Origin: Thermosphaera aggregans DSM 11486
Lineage (GTDB): Archaea; Thermoproteota; Thermoprotei_A; Sulfolobales; Desulfurococcaceae
NCBI RefSeq assembly: GCF_000092185.1
Contig: NC_014160.1
Coordinates: 434,001-498,000 of the forward strand
Direction: 5' to 3'
DNA: 64,000 bases
Shown: piece after piece, positions 27,048-33,946 of the stretch
How positions within the stretch are numbered: the first letter of the stretch is position 1
Layout: every line of letters begins with the position of its first letter
Position numbers and translations under genes: made by a program
The notes under the pieces: model-generated
Database searches by the model: none
What the model was told of the DNA's origin: nothing
Seen by the model: only the letters and a program-made list of their open reading frames with translations

Positions 27048-27115
27048 CGGTCCCCCGGTCCGTGAACCAAACATCCTCCAGGTTCTTTCAGGAGGGCTGC
27101 GGTCATCCCTAATCG
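27048..27115. ncRNA. GC-rich structured element in the nikR divergent region (candidate RNA)
   Basis: This 68 nt stretch is markedly GC-rich inside an AT-rich 190 nt divergent region between two TATA boxes. It contains a CCTCC/GGAGG hairpin with an 11 nt loop and a CGGTCC direct repeat. On the minus strand it has GGGATGA, then 11 nt, then CTGA, then AGGATGT, a degenerate C/D-box layout without a clear final D box. In hyperthermophiles local GC peaks between genes often mark structured RNA. An operator for NikR is the main alternative. Confidence 0.3.
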
Positions 27116-27135
27116 AATAAAATATTTGAGTAGGC

Positions 27136-27143
27136 TTATATAA
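27136..27143 (+). promoter_or_regulatory. TATA box for nikR
   Basis: TTATATAA is centred about 26 nt before the GTG codons at 27164 and 27167. The nikR mRNA is therefore probably leaderless or nearly so, which argues against the GTG at 27155 as start. Confidence 0.6.
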
Positions 27144-27166
27144 CATGCAATCCAGTGGGGAGGGTG

Positions 27167-27571
27167 GTGAAAGGGGTTAAAGTAGGAGTCTACATCCCAG
27201 CTGACATTTACGAGGAGATTTTAGAGTTTTCTTCAAAAGGGGAAAAGACTAGTTTAAGCAGACTTGTCCAAGAGTCCTTGAGAACTTACATATATATGAA
27301 TCAACCTTTAAGGGAGGGAAATGCTGTTGGAACGATTAATGTAGTTTACAACCATGAGAAGAAAAATATTGACAGCCAATTAACAGACCTTCAACACGAG
27401 TTTCTCGAAATAGTTGTTTCAACACTGCACATCCATTTAGATGAGAAGACATGCATGTTGAACATTACTGTTAAAGGTGAGGGAAAACGCATTTCAGAAT
27501 TCATTAATAAGCTGAGAATGCTTAAGGGCGTTCTTCTTGTTAATCCAACCTTGTTTAAAATAAAAGAGTGA
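27167..27571 (+). CDS. nikR: NikR-type nickel-responsive regulator
   Basis: The 134-residue protein has an N-terminal ribbon-helix-helix (VKVGVYIPADIYEEILEFSS...LSRLVQESLRTYI) and a C-terminal ACT-like nickel-sensing domain. The four square-planar nickel ligands of NikR are conserved in the right order: QHEF (His 77), HIH (His 88 and 90) and Cys 96 in EKTCMLN. The start is set by the TATA box at 27136; GTG 27164 is equally possible. It overlaps the downstream unknown gene by 1-4 nt. It probably controls nickel uptake or its own operon; nickel matters for NiFe hydrogenase, whose maturation gene hypD lies at 37291. Confidence 0.9.
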   Translation: MKGVKVGVYIPADIYEEILEFSSKGEKTSLSRLVQESLRTYIYMNQPLREGNAVGTINVVYNHEKKNIDSQLTDLQHEFLEIVVSTLHIHLDEKTCMLNITVKGEGKRISEFINKLRMLKGVLLVNPTLFKIKE

Positions 27572-28359
27572 TGGGTATGACTACAGTCTGCATCCTAGGA
27601 GTAAGCATGGATGATGCTGTAAACATATCACACGGATTAGTGATAAGTGGTGAAAAACCTATCGTATACAACTGCGATTCCCAAGAGAACCTGATATACA
27701 AAATAAAAAGCACGTGGATAATTAAGACTCATGGGAAAGAGTACCGTGTAGGCGATGAAGGCGATATTGTTGTTAACAAACCCTTCAATGGGTTGTTCTA
27801 TACCGGCGTTTCAACCGGAGAGTTAACAGGTTTTCTTACAAGGGAGGCGTTAGATGAAAGGATTTTCATAGGGGTTTTAACAGGTTTCCTTTTGAAAGGT
27901 CTGGAGTTAAACGATGCTCTTCAGAAAATTTCAGAGCTATACGAGTATTGGTCAACGGATCCTTTAGAGGTTGTTTCAAGGAGGATGACAACCTTTAAGT
28001 GTCTCGACAGATTATTCGACGCTATCAATAGATTTTTAACTCACGCATCATTTCAAACAGTTGGGAAGGGGGGAGTTGTCTTCTCATGCATAAATGAAAA
28101 AGGATTATCCTATGAGGTTGAATTATTCTTTTCCCCAAACTATAAGGATATTGTAAGAATGGAGAAGATTCAAAGAATAAGTGTTAAAGATTCACTTACA
28201 GAAGATGAATCGGCTATTGTCTGCTTTGAACACCCTCTATTTGATGATTTAAGAGTTTTTGAACTAGACGGGAAAAAATGGTTTTGCTTAACTGGGAAAG
28301 AGCCTGTTAGAATTACAGTTGAGATAGAGAAAAAATTGAATAGGGTAAGCCTACTTTAA
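27571..28359 (+). CDS. Unknown protein translationally coupled to nikR
   Basis: The 262-residue soluble protein overlaps the nikR stop codon (TGATG; other starts are GTG 27568 and ATG 27577). It opens with a strand-helix unit (VCILGVSMDDAVNISHGLVIS) and a Tyr/Asn-rich strand. A helical middle follows (LTGFLLKGLELNDALQKISELYEYW), and the end is beta-rich with two Cys (VCFEHP, WFCLTG). I recognise no family, signal peptide or membrane segment. Tight coupling to nikR suggests a role in nickel sensing, nickel delivery or the same regulon. The 3' end overlaps the convergent DtxR-type gene by 9 nt. Confidence 0.75.
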   Translation: MGMTTVCILGVSMDDAVNISHGLVISGEKPIVYNCDSQENLIYKIKSTWIIKTHGKEYRVGDEGDIVVNKPFNGLFYTGVSTGELTGFLTREALDERIFIGVLTGFLLKGLELNDALQKISELYEYWSTDPLEVVSRRMTTFKCLDRLFDAINRFLTHASFQTVGKGGVVFSCINEKGLSYEVELFFSPNYKDIVRMEKIQRISVKDSLTEDESAIVCFEHPLFDDLRVFELDGKKWFCLTGKEPVRITVEIEKKLNRVSLL

Positions 28360-28731
28360 TTCTACCATGTTACATTTACTTAGAAACTCCTTTATCCTAG
28401 CAATTGTTTCTGGATGAAGATAATGCTCCATTTTACAAGCATCTCTTATAGCAATCTCCTTAGGAACTCCTAATGCTGTAAGAAATCTATACAGGAGTTG
28501 ATGCTTTGCCTCAAGAGATTTGGCAACCTCTAAACCCTTGCTTGTTAATTGAACTTTCCCGCCTTTCTTGTATTCAAGAAGACCCTTCTCCTCCAGCTTT
28601 CTCAGAAACTCTACCACGCTACTTGGCTTAACGCCAAGTCTTCTTGCAATCTCCCTTATTTTTAAATTGCCACACTCCTGGAGCTCGTAAATTACTTCCA
28701 CATATTCTTCCTCCCTGATTGATGCGGCCAT
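28351..28731 (-). CDS. DtxR/MntR-family metal-dependent repressor
   Basis: The 126-residue protein has the DtxR winged helix (NLKIREIARRLGVKPSSVVEFLRKLEEKGLLEY) and the helical metal-binding and dimerisation domain. Candidate ligands are in KHQLLYRFLTALGV and DACKMEHYLHPE, where Cys, Glu and His match the DtxR/IdeR primary site. There is no C-terminal SH3-like domain, so it is of the short MntR type. It should repress iron or manganese uptake genes when metal is replete. It is convergent with the nikR operon and 19 nt downstream of the disulfide oxidoreductase gene. Confidence 0.88.
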   Translation of the reverse strand: MAASIREEEYVEVIYELQECGNLKIREIARRLGVKPSSVVEFLRKLEEKGLLEYKKGGKVQLTSKGLEVAKSLEAKHQLLYRFLTALGVPKEIAIRDACKMEHYLHPETIARIKEFLSKCNMVELK

Positions 28732-28750
28732 ATTGGCTGTGACACCTTGC

Positions 28751-29470
28751 CTAGCTTCTTCTCAACTTTCTAACAGCTCTGGACAATACCTTGACAGCTT
28801 CCTCAGGAGGTAAGTATCCGGGTATTACTTCAACCGGCTTTGCTCCATATCTGTAGTAGTCTTCAATCCTGTTAATGGCTACGAAGGGAACGTATTGTAC
28901 TCCATAGGAATCTGCTTCGAGAGGATTTTCCATAGCCTCAATTGTCTCGACAATTATGTTGGAGTTCACTATGCCGACTTGGTTCATGAAGTCGACTACG
29001 ATTGAACAGTAGGGGCATTCTGGGGTTACGAAAACTTTGATGTGGAGCGGCATGTCTATCGATTCCACTTCCTCAAGCACGTCCTCTGGGAGCTTCAACG
29101 TTTTTGTGGCAATATATTCGTGGGCGAATATGAATGGCGCGAACTCCTGCCCGCTAGGAAGACCATAGTATCTCACGTTTCTGGACGGTGTGTCATATAT
29201 GAATGAAGGGAGGTATCGAGGTTTTAACTCCATAGCTTCAGCTTTTTTCAGGATGTTAAATCCTAGCTTTCCTTCACTTATCCTGGTCAATTCCCTAGCC
29301 AAGACAACAGCGTCTTCGCACGTGTGACAGTGATCGAGAGGTTTTTCATGTGAATGTGCTCCTTCATGCTTATCCTCGTCAATTATTAAAATATCTTTCA
29401 GATTTCTTGGCCATTTTGAGAATATGTTCTTAAGTTCAGATTCCGTTTCCTGATCGAATAGCCCGCTCAT
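28751..29470 (-). CDS. Protein disulfide oxidoreductase (double thioredoxin/glutaredoxin fold)
   Basis: The protein of about 239 residues has two thioredoxin-fold halves, as in archaeal PDO. The first half carries a CHTC motif near residue 49 and the second a CPYC motif near residue 153 in FVTPECPYC. A cis-Pro segment is visible as YGVQYVPFVAIN. PDO forms and isomerises disulfides, which are abundant in cytoplasmic proteins of hyperthermophilic crenarchaea. ATG 29470 is preferred over GTG 29479 because AGGTG lies 6 nt upstream. An unusual His/Asp/Glu-rich insert (EDKHEGAHSHEKPLDH) just before CHTC could bind metal. Confidence 0.88.
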   Translation of the reverse strand: MSGLFDQETESELKNIFSKWPRNLKDILIIDEDKHEGAHSHEKPLDHCHTCEDAVVLARELTRISEGKLGFNILKKAEAMELKPRYLPSFIYDTPSRNVRYYGLPSGQEFAPFIFAHEYIATKTLKLPEDVLEEVESIDMPLHIKVFVTPECPYCSIVVDFMNQVGIVNSNIIVETIEAMENPLEADSYGVQYVPFVAINRIEDYYRYGAKPVEVIPGYLPPEEAVKVLSRAVRKLRRS

Positions 29471-29597
29471 TGGAAGCACCTGTTAGGTTCATCTAACATC
29501 ATAAATGGATTTCATCCTTTTAAAACCTAATCTAAATTTTGAAAGTCTTTAATGATTAGAGGCACATCTATATAAGCTTTCTACCAGCATTATTAAA

Positions 29598-30341
29598 GTG
29601 GGAAAAGTATTGAGCTCTAAAAGAACATATACGCATATCATCCTGGAGTATTTGAACATGTATCCTGGGTCAGGCATTAAGGACATATCCGACTCAACGG
29701 GTCTATCCCCGCTTATTGTTCGAAAAATATTGTACAAGTTGAAGAATGATAACTATGTTGAAAAATCAGGTAATGGTTATGTATTAACGGAACGTGGGAG
29801 TAGACTACTGGAGTATATTTCTTCCAAAATTCCAGAGCATCGTGAGACTACTGATAAAGCTCAGCAAACCATAACAAAAAGAGAAGAAGCGACGGGAGAT
29901 CATGTGAAAAGTAGAGAAGAACATTCTAACGAAACCTCTCTAAAATTAATGAGCGATGAAATACAACAAAGATTGGATTACATAGAGAAACGGCTCTCTA
30001 GGATTGAAAAAGAGATCGAGGAGTTACGGAGGGCACTTAATTACTTAAGCGAGCCAAAAAGGGAGAGTAAAACGCTTCCCTCTCCTGTTTTATCGTTTAA
30101 TGACGCGCAAACCTTACTCGGAAGCTTATTCGAAAGAATGCTGTATGAGGGCAAAATAGTGAGAATAGGCAAACTCGTCGTTGAGAAATCGTTTTATGAA
30201 CAGTTTAAAAGAAAATTCCCTCTAAAAATCAGCGATGTTGAGAATCTCAGCGATGCGGAGAAAATCTTATTAGAGGAGATGCGTAAGGAGGCTCTCGTAA
30301 TTCTTTACGCTGGAAGGGAGTTAAGACTTGTCGAGTCATGA
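29598..30341 (+). CDS. Winged-helix protein with central coiled coil
   Basis: The GTG-started protein of 247 residues has three parts. Residues 8-75 form a winged helix (GIKDISDSTGLSPLIVRKILYKLKND and the wing up to RGSRLLEY). Then comes a charged, low-complexity linker. Residues about 118-150 form a heptad coiled coil (RLDYIEKRLSRIEKEIEELRRAL). The C-terminal 85 residues are a globular domain I do not recognise, with a repeated VRIGKLVVEKSFYEQF pattern. It overlaps the ParB-like gene by 14 nt in another frame, so the two are probably translated together. A role in DNA organisation or transcription control is inferred. Confidence 0.8.
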   Translation: MGKVLSSKRTYTHIILEYLNMYPGSGIKDISDSTGLSPLIVRKILYKLKNDNYVEKSGNGYVLTERGSRLLEYISSKIPEHRETTDKAQQTITKREEATGDHVKSREEHSNETSLKLMSDEIQQRLDYIEKRLSRIEKEIEELRRALNYLSEPKRESKTLPSPVLSFNDAQTLLGSLFERMLYEGKIVRIGKLVVEKSFYEQFKRKFPLKISDVENLSDAEKILLEEMRKEALVILYAGRELRLVES

Positions 30342-31092
30342 TAGATTAAAGCTCTCCGATAGAAGAGACGTAGATAGGAAGGTCTTACATGTATTCTCAA
30401 TATTGAGAATGAAAGGTATTAACCCTGTCATCATGGGTGAGGGCTTCGTAGATCCATTCGAATTATACACAACTCAGACCCATATCGAAGCTGATAAACT
30501 GGGGCTTGTTCTTCAAAAAACGTTGTTTGAAGCTTACGATGTACCGATTATAGTGTTGGTTGGAAAAAACGCGTACAAGTACATTATAGACGGTCATCAC
30601 AGAGCACTAGTCCATCTCTGGATGAGGAAAAACGTTAGAGCTGTTCTGATCAACGCGCCAGGTTATTCCCCATCGTATTCGATACCTCTATATAAGATTA
30701 AATGCGTAAACCCCGTAAACACGCCCAGCCACCTACTTATTTGGAGGCATATGGTAAATACGATTCATTTCTTGGAAGAACTACATGGGAGAGTGGCCAA
30801 AGTATGGTTTGAAAAAATAAAAGTTGATAAGCTAAAGCCCACTCAGATGCTTCTGGGGGGAAAACCGGGTAAAGAGGTTAAAGTTGAAGAACCCATCCTG
30901 GTATACCTTTCCAACTCATCATATTATGTTGTAGATGGTCATAAAAGAGTCTGTCTTTCAATAATAAATAAGCGGGAGGAAATACCGTCAATTGTTTTCA
31001 CATTAGATGGTCTAGAAATAGGGATTGTCAAACAGGCCCAAGCTATAGGGGCATCTTTCTCTGAAGAATCCTGTAAGAAAATGATGGCCTAA
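30328..31092 (+). CDS. Tandem ParB/Srx-like nuclease-fold protein
   Basis: The protein of about 254 residues contains two copies of a ParB N-terminal-type fold. The first has YIIDGHHRALVHLWMRK near residue 88, and the second has YYVVDGHKRVCLSIINKR near residue 193. DGHxR is the ParB/sulfiredoxin nucleotide-binding motif, used by CTP in ParB, by DNA in nucleases and by ADP in the archaeal free serine kinase SerK. Two copies in one chain and no HTH domain distinguish it from chromosomal ParB. It starts at TTG 30328 inside the winged-helix gene. A SerK-like enzyme or a partition factor are both possible. Confidence 0.8.
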   Translation: MSSHDRLKLSDRRDVDRKVLHVFSILRMKGINPVIMGEGFVDPFELYTTQTHIEADKLGLVLQKTLFEAYDVPIIVLVGKNAYKYIIDGHHRALVHLWMRKNVRAVLINAPGYSPSYSIPLYKIKCVNPVNTPSHLLIWRHMVNTIHFLEELHGRVAKVWFEKIKVDKLKPTQMLLGGKPGKEVKVEEPILVYLSNSSYYVVDGHKRVCLSIINKREEIPSIVFTLDGLEIGIVKQAQAIGASFSEESCKKMMA

Positions 31093-32177
31093 TCCGTAAG
31101 CTCTTCATACTCCTTTGAGAACGCTGGAGCATACTTTTCAGGGTGTTCCACGCCATCGGGACAGCCCTTCCCATGCCTTATGGGCTTGTCAATTCTGCTG
31201 AGAAGAACAATCCTGCTCGGTATGCTTTCGCTCAACAACTTATACCCAGTTTTTTCAGACAGGATTCTCCCCACCCTCCTAATATCCTCGTGACTAGGCA
31301 TGTTAGAATGCTCCAGCCGCCCTCTGCTCCCTCCAAGAAACATGTATGCTTTAACCTCCACATACGTTGGCTGAGCTTTTTCAACGAACTTGGCGAAGCT
31401 TTCTAAAGCCTTCTCATGATCATTATAACCTTTAACTATTGTAAACCTGAATACTGTTGGAGACTTAAATGATCGTATCAGCTCTAACGTTTCCTGGAAC
31501 AGCTCCCAAGCCCTTGGAACAAGAGGCCTATTAAAATACTCGTACATTTCTTTATCCCAAGACTCAATGCTAATATATAGTTGAGAGGGCTCTTTCACCA
31601 AGGATTTTAAGACATCAGGCCTAGTGCCATGGGTTACGAGGAAGGTTGTAAGACCTCTCTTATGATACTCTTCAATCAGCTCAGACAGTCGTGGATAGAG
31701 CAGAGGCTCCCCGGTTAAACTAATAGCGGCATGCTTGGGATTCATAGCCTCATCTACCATTGACTGATCAGCTAAGGGGTTTCCTTTGTACCCAGCCATT
31801 ATTTCACGGTGAACCCTTATGCTTTCTTCAACCAATACTTCCGGATCATCGATAACGGGCGGTCTAGTATCATCCCAGTGCATTCCAACGTCCTCGGGCT
31901 GGATTCTCCAGCAGTGAAGGCACCTATTCCAGCACCAAGCTACGACAGGTGTCATCTGGATACATCTATGGCTTTCAATACCGTACCATAAGCATTTATA
32001 GCAGAATCTTTTCCTGAGTACAGCTTCCTTCGTCCAGTGGCATCTCTTAACCGCACCGATCGTTCCTATTAAGTGATAACCTTGCCTCACAAGTCTGTCG
32101 TAAATAGCCTTGTAAACCAGGCTACTATTCCAAAACTCTTCACGCTTCTTTTTCACTTCATGGTAGTTAATGCTCAT
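31089..32177 (-). CDS. taw1: Taw1/TYW1, 4-demethylwyosine synthase
   Basis: This is a radical SAM enzyme that makes the imidazopurine ring of wyosine at G37 of tRNA-Phe from N1-methylguanosine and pyruvate. The family-specific N-terminus is clear: a GAVKRCHWTKEA block, then a CYKxxxYGIESHRCIQMTP block with the second cluster cysteines. The radical SAM cluster follows as CWNRCLHCWR (Cx3Cx2C). ATG 32177 is chosen as start; six extra codons are open upstream. The length of about 362 residues is normal. Its 3' end overlaps the ParB-like gene by 4 nt. A C/D box sRNA lies in the upstream divergent region. Confidence 0.95.
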   Translation of the reverse strand: MSINYHEVKKKREEFWNSSLVYKAIYDRLVRQGYHLIGTIGAVKRCHWTKEAVLRKRFCYKCLWYGIESHRCIQMTPVVAWCWNRCLHCWRIQPEDVGMHWDDTRPPVIDDPEVLVEESIRVHREIMAGYKGNPLADQSMVDEAMNPKHAAISLTGEPLLYPRLSELIEEYHKRGLTTFLVTHGTRPDVLKSLVKEPSQLYISIESWDKEMYEYFNRPLVPRAWELFQETLELIRSFKSPTVFRFTIVKGYNDHEKALESFAKFVEKAQPTYVEVKAYMFLGGSRGRLEHSNMPSHEDIRRVGRILSEKTGYKLLSESIPSRIVLLSRIDKPIRHGKGCPDGVEHPEKYAPAFSKEYEELTD

Positions 32178-32237
32178 TTCAATCACTCGCTTCACATTGT
32201 TATTAATTTATAATCCTTTATAACGCATTATCATATC

Positions 32238-32294
32238 CTGTATGATGAGCGAACCCGTGTCAGATTCGTGAAGACGGTTGGCGTTGCTGAAAAC
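32238..32294 (+). ncRNA. Box C/D sRNA (2'-O-methylation guide)
   Basis: All four boxes are present with canonical spacing. C box ATGATGA is at 32242-32248, guide GCGAACCCGTGT (12 nt) at 32249-32260, and D' box CAGA at 32261-32264. After a 3 nt spacer, C' box GTGAAGA is at 32268-32274, guide CGGTTGGCGTTG (12 nt) at 32275-32286, and D box CTGA at 32287-32290. TATA-like TTTATAA lies about 25 nt upstream. Each guide would direct methylation opposite its fifth base from the D or D' box, a G in both targets. Targets are not identified here. Confidence 0.85.
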
Positions 32295-32404
32295 CATCTT
32301 AATAATATTGATGTGTTTGTAAAAGTGGCGATGTTGTGAAGCTAGAGGAGAGTTCGAATTTTAAATAAACTTTTACCTCATAGCATTAGTCTGGGTGATT
32401 AACA

Positions 32405-33139
32405 ATGAATCCCCAGAAGCCGAAGATAGTAATAATAAATTCATCCCCTAGAAAGTACGGGTCTTCCAGTCAGTTATCAATTGTTGCAGCTAAAGGCGTT
32501 CTCGACGGTGGCGGCATACCGGAATTTATTCACCTTTACGAGAAAAACATTAAGCCATGTGTGGGTTGCGTTTCAGACGGGAATAGGTATTGCAGGTTTC
32601 CATGCATCATAGGCGATGACGATTTCAACAGTATTGCGAACAAGTTGCTGGAGGCTGATGGATTAATCATCTCAACACCGGTTTACTGGTACGCGCCCAG
32701 CGGTGTTTTGAAAAACTTCATTGACAGGTTGACAAGCATGGAACACATGATTTTCCACAAGGGTAGAAGCTTGCTTGAAGGTAAGGTTGCAGGATTTATT
32801 GCTACAGGACTCGACAGCGGGGTCATGATGGCCATCTCGTACTTAGCTATTACTCTCAACAGCATGGGTGTTCACATCGTGCCGTGGTCCATGGCTTATA
32901 GCCATATCGAGGATGTTACCAAGGACGAGCAGGCAGTCAGAGATGCATATAACGTTGGGCTTATTGTAGCGAAAACAGCGAGAGCGTTAAAGAGTAGTGA
33001 ATACATCGGGTACAATCCTAATGTAAATAATGATGAGTTGGTAAATATTATCAAGGAGTTTGTTAAAACACTTGAAAACGAGAGGGAGAAAAGGCTTCAA
33101 TGGCTTGTTAAGGAATCTTATTGTGCCTCTTGTGATTGA
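32405..33139 (+). CDS. NAD(P)H-dependent FMN reductase / iron-sulfur flavoprotein-like
   Basis: The 244-residue protein has a flavodoxin-like fold. The FMN phosphate loop is INSSPRKYGSSSQL, and the CVGC...CRFPCII cluster of cysteines near residues 52-68 resembles the Cx2Cx2C-type region of archaeal iron-sulfur flavoproteins. The STPVYWYAPSGVLKNFIDR segment forms the isoalloxazine site. It probably transfers electrons in the cytoplasm, for example for oxygen or peroxide detoxification. The tail (ESYCASCD) holds a CxxC pair. It starts 9 nt after a GGGTGA sequence and overlaps the convergent nucleotidyltransferase gene by 22 nt. Confidence 0.88.
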   Translation: MNPQKPKIVIINSSPRKYGSSSQLSIVAAKGVLDGGGIPEFIHLYEKNIKPCVGCVSDGNRYCRFPCIIGDDDFNSIANKLLEADGLIISTPVYWYAPSGVLKNFIDRLTSMEHMIFHKGRSLLEGKVAGFIATGLDSGVMMAISYLAITLNSMGVHIVPWSMAYSHIEDVTKDEQAVRDAYNVGLIVAKTARALKSSEYIGYNPNVNNDELVNIIKEFVKTLENEREKRLQWLVKESYCASCD

Positions 33140-33843
33140 TTACATGCAGTTTTCTTAAGTATCTCTAATATACGGCTGGAACTCCAATCCCCCACTCTCT
33201 CTTCAAGTTTTAAAACAATTACGTTTGATAAACCCCTTTCACTTAACTTCTCTTTAAGCTCTTCGGGAGTAATCCATTGATCCGGTCCGAGAAGAATAAT
33301 GTCGGGTTTAAGCTCCACGACAGGTTTCAAGAAGTCTTCCTCATCACCTAGTACTGCTTCATCAACAAATTTAACAGAATCAAGGATCTCTTTCCTGGCA
33401 GTATCTGGCAGTAACGGCTTTCGGTTTTTAAACCTCTCGAAATTTTTATCACGAGAAACGATCACCGTCACGCTACCCAGCTCCCATGCCTTCTTTAACA
33501 GAAACAAGTGCCCAGGGTGAAGAAACTCGAAACTCCCGGCGACCACAACCCTTTTACGTTTTAAAAGTTCGGAGAGAGCCTTCCATTCGAAGGATAAAAG
33601 CCCTAAGTGCCTCGCAGCATCGAGCAACCCTTCCGCATACGCTATGCAGGAAAGCGCTGTGAATATATCGTTATGAGCAAAATAATACTTAGCATCAGAC
33701 AAGTAAGATTTAACCAATAATACTAATTTCTTCACATTATCATCTCTGATAGTTTCTGCGGATATAGCGTTTAATGCTTGTTCAACGTTAAGGATGTATG
33801 CTTTCACTCTATCCGATGGAAATGGTTCACTCGACAATGCCAC
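33118..33843 (-). CDS. DUF357-nucleotidyltransferase fusion, FAD synthase (RibL)-like
   Basis: The 241-residue protein is a fusion. Residues 1-85 are a DUF357 helical bundle (VKSYLSDAKYYF...ALSCIAYAEGLLDAA). Residues 96-230 are a cytidylyltransferase fold with HPGH at 109-112 in AGSFEFLHPGHLFLLKKA and a C-terminal DWSSSRI motif corresponding to the ISSSxI adenylate loop. The closest enzyme class I can suggest is archaeal FAD synthase RibL or a pantetheine-phosphate adenylyltransferase relative. It is convergent with the flavoprotein gene (22 nt overlap), which may be fortuitous but fits flavin use. Confidence 0.82.
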   Translation of the reverse strand: MALSSEPFPSDRVKAYILNVEQALNAISAETIRDDNVKKLVLLVKSYLSDAKYYFAHNDIFTALSCIAYAEGLLDAARHLGLLSFEWKALSELLKRKRVVVAGSFEFLHPGHLFLLKKAWELGSVTVIVSRDKNFERFKNRKPLLPDTARKEILDSVKFVDEAVLGDEEDFLKPVVELKPDIILLGPDQWITPEELKEKLSERGLSNVIVLKLEERVGDWSSSRILEILKKTACNQSQEAQ

Positions 33844-33946
33844 CAGCCCCTGTATTCTACGACATTAATGGAATAGTCGGAGACTAGTTTAAAAACCCAT
33901 GACGTATTAGAATCCCTTAGAATAGCCTGAGGGAGAATATAAGGAG

